Of a stretch of 64,000 nucleotides of DNA, positions 27,825-37,243 are shown piece after piece. The DNA is from Bradyrhizobium sp. CCBAU 53351 (GTDB lineage: Bacteria; Pseudomonadota; Alphaproteobacteria; Rhizobiales; Xanthobacteraceae): positions 1,887,501-1,951,500 of the forward strand of contig NZ_CP030059.1 of the NCBI RefSeq assembly GCF_015291745.1, written 5' to 3'. Below the pieces are notes generated by a model. That model did no database searches. It saw only the letters and a list, made by a program, of their open reading frames with translations, and was not told where the DNA came from. The translations under genes and the position numbers were made by a program. The first letter of the stretch is position 1. Each line of letters begins with the position of its first letter.

Positions 27825-29567
27825 ATGATGTTCATTCAGAACCTGCGAATTGGCACCAAGCTCGCCGTCACCTCCGCGTTGACCATAGGGCTGGTCGCGC
27901 TGATGATCTTTCTGCAGATGAGAGGGGATGCCGATGTCCAAAGGCTCAACAATGCCGCGTCAGGACAGCAGGCGATCGCGCAAAATGCCGCGGAAGCGAA
28001 GGCGTCGGTCCGGGGCATGCAGATCGGCATTCGCGACATCCTGACGTCTGCATCGCCGGCCGAGCTGCAGAAGGCGGTCACCTATTTCAACGACCGTCAG
28101 AGCGCTGCCACAAAATTCTCGAACGAAATGGCGAAGCTTTCACGCTCGCCGGAGAACCGCAAGCGGATCGATCGTCTGACCGTGCTGATCGGGGAGTTCG
28201 GCAAGGGCCAGCAGCAGATCGAAGCCATCCGCAAGCAGGAGCTGGCGCTCGAGGAGAAGAAAGACGCTGAAGGGGCGGCGCAGATCGCCAAGCTCGTGAG
28301 CGAGGTCGATCGCTTCCGCAAGGGAACGCTGGCGCCGATCAACGAAGAGATCAACCAGCTGGCCAACCAGATTACCGATTTCGCCAAGCAGAGAACCGTT
28401 GAGGCGCGTGCGGAAGCGGAAGCCGAGGCCGCCTCGGTCGCCCGGACGTCGCTCGTGACCGGCGTGCTGGTTGCGCTGGTGTTGATTGGAGCCTGCATCT
28501 TCTCGGTGTTCAGCATCGCGCGGCCCATGCGCGCGCTGACGCTGGCGATGGAGAAGCTCGCCGGCGGGGACTTCTCGGTGGTGCTCCCGGGCCTGGGCCG
28601 CAAGGACGAAGTCGGCGAGGTCGCTGGTGCCGTCGAAAAATTCAAGGTCGTGTCCGAGCAGAAGGCGCGCGAAGAAGCGGAGGGCAAGGTGCGGCAGGAT
28701 CAGATCGCGGCCGAACGGCGCAAGGCCGAAATGTACAAGCTCGCGGACAGTTTCGAGTCTGCGGTCGGAGAGATCGTCGGCACGGTTTCCTCGGCCTCGA
28801 CCGAGCTTGAGGCCTCCGCTACCACGCTGACCTCGACCGCCGAGCGCACGCAACAGCTTACCACTGTGGTGGCGGCCGCATCGGAAGAAGCATCGACCAA
28901 CGTGCAGTCGGTGGCATCCGCAACGGAGGAACTGTCCTCCTCGATCACCGAGATCAGCCGCCAGGTGCAGGAATCCGCGCGCGTCGCCGGCGAGGCAGTC
29001 AGCCAGGCCCGCACCACGACCGACCGCGTCGGCGAACTGTCCAAGGCAGCGGCGCGGATCGGCGATGTGGTTGAGCTGATCAACACAATCGCGGGCCAGA
29101 CCAATCTCCTCGCGCTGAACGCAACCATCGAGGCCGCTCGCGCCGGCGAGGCCGGACGCGGCTTTGCCGTCGTCGCTTCCGAGGTCAAGGCGCTTGCCGA
29201 GCAGACCGCGAAGGCGACCGGCGAGATCGGGCAGCAGATTGCCAGCATCCAGTCTGCGACCGAGCATTCGGTCGGTGCCATCAGGGACATCAGCGACACC
29301 ATCGAGAAGCTGTCGGAGATTTCTTCGACCATCGCAGCTGCCGTGGAAGAGCAGGGCGCCGCGACGCAGGAGATTTCCCGCAACGTGCAGCAGGCAGCGG
29401 CAGGCACGCATCAGGTCTCGTCCAACATCACCGACGTGCAGCGCGGCGCGAGCGAGACCGGCTCGGCATCCTCGCAAGTGCTGTCGGCTGCGCAGATGCT
29501 GTCGGGCGACAGCAACCGCCTCAAGCTCGAGGTCGGGAAGTTCCTCGAGACGGTGCGCGCCGCCTGA
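27825..29567 (+). CDS. Methyl-accepting chemotaxis protein 1
   Basis: Transmembrane chemoreceptor, 580 residues. Order: a first membrane helix (about residues 10-31, [20 protein letters not shown]), a helical periplasmic ligand domain of four-helix-bundle character, a second membrane helix ([25 protein letters not shown]), a HAMP linker, and the cytoplasmic signalling coiled coil. The conserved hairpin tip reads [53 protein letters not shown], which binds CheA and CheW. It ends in FLETVRAA without the pentapeptide used to tether CheR. The ligand is unknown. A relic of a related 3' end follows immediately, and a second receptor lies downstream. Confidence 0.93.
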   Translation: MMFIQNLRIGTKLAVTSALTIGLVALMIFLQMRGDADVQRLNNAASGQQAIAQNAAEAKASVRGMQIGIRDILTSASPAELQKAVTYFNDRQSAATKFSNEMAKLSRSPENRKRIDRLTVLIGEFGKGQQQIEAIRKQELALEEKKDAEGAAQIAKLVSEVDRFRKGTLAPINEEINQLANQITDFAKQRTVEARAEAEAEAASVARTSLVTGVLVALVLIGACIFSVFSIARPMRALTLAMEKLAGGDFSVVLPGLGRKDEVGEVAGAVEKFKVVSEQKAREEAEGKVRQDQIAAERRKAEMYKLADSFESAVGEIVGTVSSASTELEASATTLTSTAERTQQLTTVVAAASEEASTNVQSVASATEELSSSITEISRQVQESARVAGEAVSQARTTTDRVGELSKAAARIGDVVELINTIAGQTNLLALNATIEAARAGEAGRGFAVVASEVKALAEQTAKATGEIGQQIASIQSATEHSVGAIRDISDTIEKLSEISSTIAAAVEEQGAATQEISRNVQQAAAGTHQVSSNITDVQRGASETGSASSQVLSAAQMLSGDSNRLKLEVGKFLETVRAA

Positions 29568-29694
29568 CGGGGGGCCGGCGAGACGGGGCCGCCTCGGCGC
29601 AGGTGCATTCCGCCGCAGTCGCTCTCGCAGGGGAGGGCAAGCGGCTCAGGACTGGGGTCTCTCGCTTTCTGGAGGCGGTGCGTGCCGCGCGATG
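29568..29694 (+). pseudogene. Relic of a third chemoreceptor 3' end
   Basis: Directly after the stop codon of receptor 1, the same frame reads RGAGETG. After a one-base shift the next frame reads AASAQVHSAAVALAGEGKRLRTGVSRFLEAVRAAR. This matches the ends of both intact receptors ([20 protein letters not shown]...FLETVRAA and RGAIETGEASVEVLSAAKSL...FLESVRAA). The stop expected after VRAA is changed to CGA. It is best read as the tail left when most of a tandem receptor gene was deleted, later frameshifted. The remaining gap to 29915 holds only the leader of receptor 2. Confidence 0.7.
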
Positions 29695-29915
29695 CCGGCT
29701 GCGCTGGAACAGATGGCTGCGGAACATATAACGGCTGCGGTGCCGAGTTCCGTAATTTAACGTAGCTTCCTGTTAACGCCTGTTTGCAACTATGGGCGCA
29801 ATTTTACGGGATAAGAACCAGCCATCATCGTTGGAATGCCCTCCGCCCTATCGCCCTCGCGACGATCACGGCGCAGGTGATTTGTGCGTCGTAGGTCTCA
29901 ACGGGATTTTTTGTG

Positions 29916-31604
29916 ATGTCGAAGTTGTCGATCGTTTTCAAGCTTCTGACCGTGCTGTCGGTCCTCGTGCTCTCGCTCGCCGGTGTCGGCGTGATGGCGA
30001 TCGGCACGATGCAGAACATCAATTCCCACACGGTCGAGATCGCGGAGAGCTGGCTGCCGAGCGTGCGTGCGCTAGGCTCCATGCGGGCCGACATCAATGA
30101 GCTGCGCGTCGCGCTCCGACTGCACCTGATGCAGGACAGTGCCGAGGGCAAGGAGGCCGCCGAGAAGCGACTGGCAGGCTTGCGCGAACGAATCGAGAAG
30201 ACCCGCAAGGTTTACGAGCGCCTGATCAATGTGCCCGAGGAGCGCTCGCTCTACGAGCAATGGAGCAAGGCGTGGGCCGAGTACCTGAACGGCGTGCAAG
30301 AGACTATGGCGCTGTCGCGCAAGAGCGTCGGCCGCTTCCCGACCGATGCAAACGAGATGTTGCAGACCAAGGTCGCCAAGATGGCGCAGGCCGCCGATCC
30401 GCTGCTTCAGAAAGGCATCGAGCTCAACAACAGCGGCGCCGAGCTGGAGACTAAGCAAGCGGCCGACAGCTATGCGCTGATCTTCCGCGTGCTCGTCGGC
30501 ATTATCATCGCGGCCGTCCTGATCGCGATCGGCGCCGCCTATTATCTGGTACGCGACGTTTCTCGCGGCATCGCCTCGATCATCCGCCCGATGCAGTCGC
30601 TCGGCGAGGGTGACCTCTCGGCCGAGGTGCCGCATCGTGGCGAGAAGACCGAAATCGGATCGATGGCGGATGCGCTGCAGATTTTCAAGGAGGCGCTGAT
30701 CGCCAAGAAGGCCGCCGACGAGGCCGCGGCCGCCGATGCCGAAGCCAAGATCGAGCGCGGCCGCCGCGTCGATGCCATCACCCGCAAGTTCGAGGCGATG
30801 ATCGGCGAGGTGGTCGGCACCGTCTCTTCGGCCTCGACCGAGCTCGAGGCCTCGGCCTCGACGCTGACCGGCACCGCGCAGCGCGGCCAGGAACTCGCGA
30901 CCGTGGTTGCCGCGGCGTCCGAGGAAGCCTCCACCAACGTCCAGGCGGTCGCCTCCGCCTCGGAGGAGCTGTCGTCCTCCATCACCGAGATCAGCCGCCG
31001 CGTGCAGGATTCGGCGCGGATGGCGGCGGAAGCCGTCGAGCAGGCGGCACGGACCAACGAGCGCGTCAACGCGCTGTCCCAGGCCGCCTCCCGCATTGGT
31101 GACGTGGTCGAGCTCATCAACACCATCGCGGGCCAGACCAATCTGCTGGCGCTGAACGCCACCATCGAGGCGGCGCGTGCGGGCGAAGCCGGCCGCGGGT
31201 TCGCCGTCGTCGCCTCCGAAGTCAAGGCGCTGGCCGAGCAGACCGCGAAAGCGACCGGCGAGATCGGGGCGCAGGTGTCGGGCATCCAGGCCGCGACGCA
31301 GGAATCCGTCAGCGCCATCCAGGAGATCGGCGGCACCATCGAGCGGTTGTCCGAGGTGTCGGCGGCGATTGCCGCTGCCGTCGAGGAGCAGGGCGCGGCC
31401 ACGCAGGAGATATCGCGCAACGTCCAGCAGGCCTCGGTGGGCACGCAGGAAGTTTCGGCTAACATCACCGACGTGCAGCGCGGTGCGATCGAGACCGGCG
31501 AGGCCTCGGTCGAGGTGCTGTCGGCCGCGAAATCGCTGGCATCCGACAGCACGCGTCTCAAGGTCGAGGTCGCGCAGTTCCTGGAATCGGTCCGCGCGGC
31601 CTGA
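29916..31604 (+). CDS. Methyl-accepting chemotaxis protein 2
   Basis: Transmembrane chemoreceptor, 562 residues, paralogous to the upstream one over its cytoplasmic half. Membrane helix 1 is FKLLTVLSVLVLSLAGVGVMAIG. The periplasmic part is about 165 residues of predicted helix (SWLPSVRALGSMRADINELRVALRLHLMQ...), consistent with a four-helix-bundle sensor. Helix 2 is IFRVLVGIIIAAVLIAIGAAYYLV. HAMP and a complete signalling domain follow, with the same hairpin-tip motif. The ending FLESVRAA again lacks a CheR-binding pentapeptide. GTG at 29913 and ATG at 29916 are adjacent starts; the ATG is preferred. The sensor domain is unlike that of receptor 1, so the ligands probably differ. Confidence 0.92.
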   Translation: MSKLSIVFKLLTVLSVLVLSLAGVGVMAIGTMQNINSHTVEIAESWLPSVRALGSMRADINELRVALRLHLMQDSAEGKEAAEKRLAGLRERIEKTRKVYERLINVPEERSLYEQWSKAWAEYLNGVQETMALSRKSVGRFPTDANEMLQTKVAKMAQAADPLLQKGIELNNSGAELETKQAADSYALIFRVLVGIIIAAVLIAIGAAYYLVRDVSRGIASIIRPMQSLGEGDLSAEVPHRGEKTEIGSMADALQIFKEALIAKKAADEAAAADAEAKIERGRRVDAITRKFEAMIGEVVGTVSSASTELEASASTLTGTAQRGQELATVVAAASEEASTNVQAVASASEELSSSITEISRRVQDSARMAAEAVEQAARTNERVNALSQAASRIGDVVELINTIAGQTNLLALNATIEAARAGEAGRGFAVVASEVKALAEQTAKATGEIGAQVSGIQAATQESVSAIQEIGGTIERLSEVSAAIAAAVEEQGAATQEISRNVQQASVGTQEVSANITDVQRGAIETGEASVEVLSAAKSLASDSTRLKVEVAQFLESVRAA

Positions 31605-31607
31605 TAA

Positions 31608-34322
31608 TCAACTGCCCGTCTGCGGAGCCGGCGGCGGTGCGACCTGCCGCCGGAACAGGATGCGCTGGTACAGCCAGCCGATCGCAACCAGCACGATGCC
31701 GAGGCACATGAACGACAGCGCCCGGTAGACGCCTGTCAGCGTCGACATGTCGATGACGAAGGCCTTCAGGATCGTCAGTGCGATGACGGCGGCCGAGGCC
31801 AGCCGCGCGCGCTCGGAGTTGACGAGAATGCCGACGCCGAGCAACACGACGCCGAAGGTCAGCCAGCCGATCGAATAGGTGTATTGCTCGGCGCCCGTGG
31901 TCGGTCCGCTGGACAGGATCGGGCCGTGATAGAAGCGGCGGATCTCCAGCGTCACGTAGGCGAGCGCGAACACCAGCGCACCGCCCGCGATCGTGTTGGC
32001 GTAGGCCTTGCCGCGCGCCCCGACCACCGCATAGGACAGCAGCAGCATTAGCACCGCCGGCAGCGCATAGCCGAGCAGCAGCAGGTTGAACACCGCGCCG
32101 CCGACGTCGATGCGCCAGATCAGCGGGTTCTCCAGGATCAGGAGGCCGAACACGCTGATCAGCCCGCCGATCGCCGTGAGCACGATCGCGCCGATATCGT
32201 GCACGATGCTGTGGCTGCGCAGCCGCAGGCGCTCCAGCCCGATCGCCATCGCGAGCGTGATGCAGACCTGGAGTGCGAATTCGAGCAGCGAGGGCGGCGA
32301 GATCATGTCGCCACCGGTCGCGAAATGCCGGATCTCCATGAAGGCGAGCAGCGCGGTGAACAGGATCGCGGCGGTCTCGACCATGCGCAGCGGCGGATCG
32401 TCGGCGCGGCGGCGAAGGAAGACGCTCGCGCCCCAGAACGAGGCCGCCGGCAGGCCGTAGCCCCAGAGCAGCCAGTTGAAGATCGGCGTGGTGCCGATGG
32501 CGTCGCCGACGATGCGGGGATCGTAGGCGATGCGCGCGGTGACGAGCCCCGCGAAGATCGCGGCGAGCCAGCGCAGGAACGGGATCGGCCGCTGCAGCGA
32601 GATCCAGGCGGTGCCGAGCGACATCAGCGCCAGCGCGATCGTCAGCCAGCCCTTCTCCAGCGCGAAGGTCAGCGCCAGCGCCAGCGCACCGAGCGTGCCG
32701 GTCGCGTACAGAGCGGTGGAGATCATGGTGCCCGGCCGGGTCTCGCGGCGCGAGAGAGCCTCGGTCGCGGCGCCGAAGCCTGCCGCGAGCAGTACCGCGA
32801 GGATCGCGAACGGGATCGAGCGGTCGAGATGGGCGATCCGCGCGTAGAGCGCGACGAGGATCGCGATCGGCGTCGCGACTGATGTCGCCGACCACACCAC
32901 CGGGATGATCGCCGAATTCGACCGGCCTTGCGCGAGGAAGCCGGCAATGCCGAAGCCCGCGGCGAAGATCGCGGCCGTCACCAGATGCAGCGTCACGGAG
33001 CCGTCGATGGCGCTGGGCCCGATTCCGGACATCGCACCGCCCGGCAGCACCAGCATGTCGGGATTGGCGCGCACCGCCCATTCGGCGAACACGATGAAGA
33101 CGGTCGCTGCGGCCGCGCCGAGCGCCCCGGTGGCGGCCGGCGCACGCCAGGCGACGAGCAGGGTTGCGCCGACGAGCAGCGTAAACGCGATCAGCGCCAA
33201 ATCGGCATGCGCGCTCGACAGCACGATCAGCATCGCGCCGAACAGATAGGCACCGAGCGAGCCCGACGAGATCGGCTCGATCTCGCCGTCCTCGATGCTG
33301 GGTCCGAACATGAAGCCGCAGACGACGAGCAGCGCGGCCAGCACGAAGCCCGCGACGGCATGGAAGGCGTGCGGCGCGACCTGCAATTCGCTCGCGTCGA
33401 GGCCCGGGAAGATCCAGAGCACGGCAAAGGCAATCGTCGTGACCGCGAGCCAGCGCCACAGCCGGATGCGGGCGAGGCCGAAGCTCGCGGCGGTGACGAC
33501 GGCGAGATAGATGTAGAGCGCCCAATAGTCCGGCTTGCCGCTGGAGACGAGCACCGGCGTCACGAAGGCGCCGACCACGCCGAGGCCGGCGAGCGCGGGG
33601 CCGTGCAGCAGCGCGGCCGCGAGCGTGCACATCGCGACGATGCCGAGCAGCACGAAGGCCGTGGCGGGCACGAGGAAGCCGTAGAGCGCATAGGCCGCAT
33701 AGATGGTCGCGAACGCCACAGCCGTACCTGCCGCGGTGAGGATCGCGGGGATGTTGGCGATCGGCAGCGCGGCGATGGCCGAGATGCTCTCCTTGCGCCG
33801 CGTCCATTCGCCGGCCCCGAGCAGCGCTGCTGCGAACAGGCCGCCCAGGAACACGCGCACGCCGGGGCCGAGCAGGCCGGCCTCGATCGAATAGCGCACC
33901 ATGAAGAAGCCGCCCAGCGCCAGCGCAAGGCCGCCGATCCACACCACCCAGCGCGTGCCGAGTTGCTCCTCGAAGCCGGGTTCACGACTATCAGGCGCGC
34001 GCCCGGGGAGCGGCGGCGGGGCATCGGCCCCTTGACTCGCTGCGAGCGGCGGCGGCTCTTCGGTGACGAGCGGAGGCGGCGCCGTTTCGGCCTCGGGCGC
34101 GAGCGGCGGAGGTTCGGTGGTCGCCGTTGCGGGAGCTTCAGCCTGCACGTATGCCGGCAACGGTGGCGGCGGCTGGACCGGTCGCTGCTGCGCGTAAACC
34201 CTCTCTTCGAGCGCGCTGAAGCGCCGACGCAGCTCGGCCGCCTGGCTTGACGCCTTGATTGCGATCAGGATGGCGATGATCGCGATGATCAGCGCAAAGA
34301 CGTCAAACGGGCCGTCGAACAT
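31608..34322 (-). CDS. DUF2339 large polytopic membrane protein
   Basis: A 904-residue inner-membrane protein. It opens with one hydrophobic helix (FALIIAIIAILIAI), then a coiled segment (AAELRRRFSALEERVYAQQ) and about 70 residues of Pro/Glu-rich linker. The DUF2339 hallmark GTRWVVWIGGLALALGGFFMVRYSIE follows, and then some two dozen predicted membrane helices to the end. DUF2339 proteins are widespread in Gram-negative bacteria and uncharacterised; transport or envelope roles have been guessed only from topology. It is the 3' gene of a minus-strand cluster, 49 bases after the NAD regulator gene, and its stop nearly abuts the end of chemoreceptor 2 on the other strand. Confidence 0.87.
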   Translation of the reverse strand: MFDGPFDVFALIIAIIAILIAIKASSQAAELRRRFSALEERVYAQQRPVQPPPPLPAYVQAEAPATATTEPPPLAPEAETAPPPLVTEEPPPLAASQGADAPPPLPGRAPDSREPGFEEQLGTRWVVWIGGLALALGGFFMVRYSIEAGLLGPGVRVFLGGLFAAALLGAGEWTRRKESISAIAALPIANIPAILTAAGTAVAFATIYAAYALYGFLVPATAFVLLGIVAMCTLAAALLHGPALAGLGVVGAFVTPVLVSSGKPDYWALYIYLAVVTAASFGLARIRLWRWLAVTTIAFAVLWIFPGLDASELQVAPHAFHAVAGFVLAALLVVCGFMFGPSIEDGEIEPISSGSLGAYLFGAMLIVLSSAHADLALIAFTLLVGATLLVAWRAPAATGALGAAAATVFIVFAEWAVRANPDMLVLPGGAMSGIGPSAIDGSVTLHLVTAAIFAAGFGIAGFLAQGRSNSAIIPVVWSATSVATPIAILVALYARIAHLDRSIPFAILAVLLAAGFGAATEALSRRETRPGTMISTALYATGTLGALALALTFALEKGWLTIALALMSLGTAWISLQRPIPFLRWLAAIFAGLVTARIAYDPRIVGDAIGTTPIFNWLLWGYGLPAASFWGASVFLRRRADDPPLRMVETAAILFTALLAFMEIRHFATGGDMISPPSLLEFALQVCITLAMAIGLERLRLRSHSIVHDIGAIVLTAIGGLISVFGLLILENPLIWRIDVGGAVFNLLLLGYALPAVLMLLLSYAVVGARGKAYANTIAGGALVFALAYVTLEIRRFYHGPILSSGPTTGAEQYTYSIGWLTFGVVLLGVGILVNSERARLASAAVIALTILKAFVIDMSTLTGVYRALSFMCLGIVLVAIGWLYQRILFRRQVAPPPAPQTGS

Positions 34323-34371
34323 GAAGCCTCCAGGCGACCGGCGGGCAGGGGCCGATCGCGCAAATCTTGAG

Positions 34372-35340
34372 TTAGCGCCGGGAGCGTACGCGCAACCCCG
34401 GTGCGGGCCGCTCCTGGAGCACGTCGCGGCGGAAGCGGTAGAGCGCCGCCGGCCGTCCGCCCGTCTGTGTCGACATCACCCCGGTCGGTTCGACCAGGGC
34501 TTCCATTTCGACCAGGCGGCGGAAATTCTGCTTGTGCAGGTGCCGGCCGGAGATCGCCTCCACCGTATACTGCAGTTCCGTAAGTGTGAATTCGGGCGGC
34601 AAAAGTTCAAACACCACAGGACGATACTTCAGTTTCGCACGCAGCCGCGCGATCGCCGTGGCAAGAATCCGGCGGTGGTCGAACCGCATCGAGGTCCCGA
34701 GCGGGGGAAGCGCCGTGCGCGCCAATGCCGCAGGGCGGCCGTCGCGCCTGGCTTCCTCGACCAGCCCGGCCTCGTACAAGAGCTCGTAGCGGTCCAGCAC
34801 GCGCTCCTCGTCCCAGGCCGCCCCGTCGAGGCCGAAATAGAACCGCACGCGATCCTTGCGCGGCAGCGCGCGGGTCGTCTCCGGCGTCTCCTCCGCGGCC
34901 CACTCGGTCAGCGCGGGAATGATGTCGCGGGCAATGATCGCCGGCGGCTCCTCGCGCCGGTCTTCCCAGGGGAGGAAGCGATACCATGGCGCGAAGCTCG
35001 CCGCGTTCGCCGCTAGCTCGCCGTCCACCGCGCGCGTCAATGCGAGATAACCGATCGACACCATATGCGCCCCGGTGTCGCCGGCCTCGGCATGGCGGCC
35101 GCGATCGCCAAAGGTGTAGAGCTGCTCGACATAGCCGAGCCGCAAGCCCGCCTGCTCCTCGACCCAGGCGCGCAGGCCGATCTCGAAGGTGCGGTGCGCG
35201 AGCGCGTCGAACGGGCCGAACGGCAGGCCGACAAGCCCTTCACTGTCGCGCGCGGTCAGGATCAGCGGCTCATGACCCTCGATCGCCACGATCGCCGCGG
35301 TCAGGCCGATCTCGATCGGCGTCAGCAGCTTCTCCCTCAT
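34372..35340 (-). CDS. nadQ: NAD regulator, NUDIX-like domain plus winged helix (NadQ/COG4111 type)
   Basis: A 322-residue protein with an N-terminal NUDIX-fold domain (about 1-150) and a C-terminal winged-helix region (FELLPPEFTLTELQYTVEAISGRHLHKQNFRRLVEMEALVEPTG). The NUDIX box is degenerate: where RExxEExG is expected it reads RAWVEEQAG, lacking a key glutamate, so hydrolysis is unlikely and ligand sensing is favoured. This architecture matches the alphaproteobacterial NAD-biosynthesis repressors named NadQ, relatives of NrtR. Two inverted-repeat operators lie upstream of nadA, 11 kb away. The gene starts 19 bases after the phosphatase gene. Symbol given by family resemblance; DNA binding is not shown. 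Confidence 0.75.
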   Translation of the reverse strand: MREKLLTPIEIGLTAAIVAIEGHEPLILTARDSEGLVGLPFGPFDALAHRTFEIGLRAWVEEQAGLRLGYVEQLYTFGDRGRHAEAGDTGAHMVSIGYLALTRAVDGELAANAASFAPWYRFLPWEDRREEPPAIIARDIIPALTEWAAEETPETTRALPRKDRVRFYFGLDGAAWDEERVLDRYELLYEAGLVEEARRDGRPAALARTALPPLGTSMRFDHRRILATAIARLRAKLKYRPVVFELLPPEFTLTELQYTVEAISGRHLHKQNFRRLVEMEALVEPTGVMSTQTGGRPAALYRFRRDVLQERPAPGLRVRSRR

Positions 35341-35359
35341 GCGGCTGATATCGCCTGTG

Positions 35360-35866
35360 TCATTCGAGCTCGATCACGAAGGGGCGGCCCTCGACCATCA
35401 TCGCGCCCGGACCGATCTCGTCGAGCGCGCGCAGCATGCGGCCGTTGCGCCCCAAGGCGCGGTCGGCGAGGCCGACGATGCGCCGGTTCGGTGAGGCGAT
35501 CGGCGAGGCCGCGCGGATCTTTCTGGCGATCTCGAGCTCGTCGCGGTTGGGATTGAGCGCGCAGACCGCCGCGAACGCGCTCGCGGTGGAGCGGCTGATG
35601 CCGGCATAGCAATGCACCACCAGCGGTGCGCCGCGGTCCCAGGAGCGCACGAAATTCAGCACCTGGTCGATGTGCCCCTCGGAGGGTGCGACGAAACCGT
35701 CCATCTCCTCGGTGATGTCGTCCATCGACACCTTGAGATGATTGGCCGGCAGCACGGAGACCGGCCGGGCCACCTGCTCGACATTGGCCATCACGGTCAG
35801 CACATGGCTGGCCTTGGTGAGGCGGACGGTTTCGGGAAGCGCGGCGAGCGAACAGACGTGGATCAT
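35360..35866 (-). CDS. Tyrosine-phosphatase-like protein
   Basis: A 168-residue cysteine-dependent phosphatase-fold protein. The P-loop reads VVHCYAGISRSTASAF, the complete HCxxGxxRS signature with nucleophile Cys and anion-binding Arg. An aspartate-rich stretch upstream (KVSMDDITEEMDGF) may supply the general acid. The short length and the MIHVCSLAALPETV start are typical of the small alphaproteobacterial proteins annotated as protein tyrosine phosphatase. The start at 35866 is chosen because upstream sequence in frame belongs to a repeat. It precedes the NAD regulator gene by 19 bases, so the two are probably co-expressed. The substrate is unknown. Confidence 0.8.
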   Translation of the reverse strand: MIHVCSLAALPETVRLTKASHVLTVMANVEQVARPVSVLPANHLKVSMDDITEEMDGFVAPSEGHIDQVLNFVRSWDRGAPLVVHCYAGISRSTASAFAAVCALNPNRDELEIARKIRAASPIASPNRRIVGLADRALGRNGRMLRALDEIGPGAMMVEGRPFVIELE

Positions 35867-35899
35867 GGTGGACCTTTTTGCCGCGATTATAACGAGCGC

Positions 35900-35995
35900 T
35901 CGTAGGGTGGGCAAAGGCGCAAAGTGCCCACCATCTCGCAAATGCGCGCATCTCGCCTGGTTTCGTGGGCACGCTTCGCTTTGACCACCCTACGA
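35900..35995. repeat. Palindromic repeat, 'tcgtagggtggg...ccaccctacga' family
   Basis: Outer arms tcgtagggtgg and ccaccctacga are perfect inverted copies; inner parts (gcaaaggcgc and gcttcgctttg) are partly complementary. It lies between the phosphatase start and the end of the HD-domain gene. A short related fragment (ccaccctacgg) occurs at about 3503-3513 in the ispE/hydrolase gap. Confidence 0.7.
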
Positions 35996-36005
35996 AGGGA
36001 TGATG

Positions 36006-36620
36006 CTACGCAGACACCGCGCCAAACCGCTCCAGAAACTGCTTCTCGGCCCGCGCCGCGGTCCAGGGCGTGAGATAATCGCGCCGGACGCTGTCGGTGA
36101 GGCCGGGATCCTTGCCGAACAGGCGCCGCGCCTCGCTCTCACTGAAGCCGGCAAGCTCGGTCGCTTCCAGATAGGCCGCGCCGCGGTCGGCGGCCTTGAT
36201 GGCTGATGTGATCTCCTCCGGCAAGTCCGGTGGCAGGCCGAAGCGGATATGGATGGCGCCGAGCAGGCGCTTCTCCACGGCCTTGTAATGGCCGTCGAGC
36301 ACCGCCTTGAACGGCGAGATCATGTCGCCGATCACGTATTCCGGCGCATCGTGCAGCAGTGCGGCGAGCCGCATGCGCTGATCGGCGCGCGGCATCTCGT
36401 GCCGCAGCACGATCTCCACCAGCAGCGTGTGCTGCGCGACCGAGAAGATATGCGCGCCGATGGTCTGGCCATTCCAGCGCGCGACGCGCGCGAGGCCATG
36501 CGCGATGTCGGCGATCTCGACGTCGAGCGGGGAGGGATCGAGCAGATCGAGCCGCCGGCCCGACAGCATGCGCTGCCAGGCGCGGGACTGCGCGTCGCGC
36601 GCGGTCTTCTTCACGGTCAT
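36006..36620 (-). CDS. HD-domain phosphohydrolase, YfbR-like
   Basis: A 204-residue metal-dependent phosphohydrolase of the HD superfamily. The metal ligands are visible as SVAQHTLLVEIVL (first His), LAALLHDAPEYVIGDMISPFK (the HD pair) and a later aspartate in IKAADRGAAYLEATEL. The layout resembles YfbR-type 5'-deoxynucleotidases, but the substrate is not certain. The ATG at 36620 overlaps the tag stop by four bases (ATGA), so it is translationally coupled. It is the last gene of ygfZ-tag-HD. A nucleotide-cleaning enzyme next to an alkylation-repair enzyme fits a nucleic-acid maintenance role, by context only. Confidence 0.82.
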   Translation of the reverse strand: MTVKKTARDAQSRAWQRMLSGRRLDLLDPSPLDVEIADIAHGLARVARWNGQTIGAHIFSVAQHTLLVEIVLRHEMPRADQRMRLAALLHDAPEYVIGDMISPFKAVLDGHYKAVEKRLLGAIHIRFGLPPDLPEEITSAIKAADRGAAYLEATELAGFSESEARRLFGKDPGLTDSVRRDYLTPWTAARAEKQFLERFGAVSA

Positions 36621-37243
36621 TTGGACTTGAGACGCGGCTTGCGCGGCGCCTTGCCGCAAGTCGCGTGACAATGGCAGTCGACGAGATGGTCGTTGACCAT
36701 GCCGGTCGCTTCCATGAAGGCATAGACGATGGTCGGGCCGACGAATTTGAAGCCGCGCGAGGACAGCTCTTTCGAGATCTGGGTCGACAGCGGCGTCGAG
36801 GCGGGCACGCTTGCCGTGGTCTTGAAATGGTTGACTTTGGGCTTGCCGTCCATGAAGTCCCACAGCAGCTTCGAGAAGCCCGGACCCTTCTCCATGATGT
36901 CGAGATACGATCTCGCGCTCAGGATCGCGCCGTCGATCTTGGCCTTGTTGCGCACGATGCCGGCATCGTTCATCAGCGCGTGGACCTTCTTCTCGTTGTA
37001 GCGCGCGATCTTCTCCGGCTGGAAATCGTCGAAGGCTTTGCGGAAATTGTCGCGCTTGCGCAGGATGGTGATCCAGGACAGGCCGGCCTGGAAACCGTCG
37101 AGGATCAGCTTCTCGTAGAGCGCGCGGTCGTCATATTCCGGCACGCCCCATTCGGTGTCGTGGTACGCGACATAAAGCGGATCTTCGCCGGGCCAAGGGC
37201 AACGCGTCTTTCCGTCGGGATGCAGGCGAGGGGCTCGGCTCAT
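36617..37243 (-). CDS. tag: DNA-3-methyladenine glycosylase I
   Basis: Base-excision repair enzyme, 208 residues, that removes N3-methyladenine from alkylated DNA. Family signatures are RCPWPGEDPLYVAYHDTEWGVPEYDDRALYEKLILDGFQAGLSW, FQPEKIARYNEKKVHALMNDAGIVRNKAKI and FVGPTIVYAFMEATGMVNDH. The zinc-binding Cys/His residues are present (N-terminal C, then HCHATC near the end). Normal length. The start overlaps the ygfZ stop and the stop overlaps the HD-gene start, each by ATGA, giving a tightly coupled three-gene unit. Confidence 0.95.
   Translation of the reverse strand: MSRAPRLHPDGKTRCPWPGEDPLYVAYHDTEWGVPEYDDRALYEKLILDGFQAGLSWITILRKRDNFRKAFDDFQPEKIARYNEKKVHALMNDAGIVRNKAKIDGAILSARSYLDIMEKGPGFSKLLWDFMDGKPKVNHFKTTASVPASTPLSTQISKELSSRGFKFVGPTIVYAFMEATGMVNDHLVDCHCHATCGKAPRKPRLKSK

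Noticed and set aside
32928..34250. A 440-codon Arg/Glu-rich open frame on the plus strand
   Set aside because: It is antisense to the DUF2339 gene. The charged low-complexity sequence results from complementing Ala/Leu-rich membrane codons.
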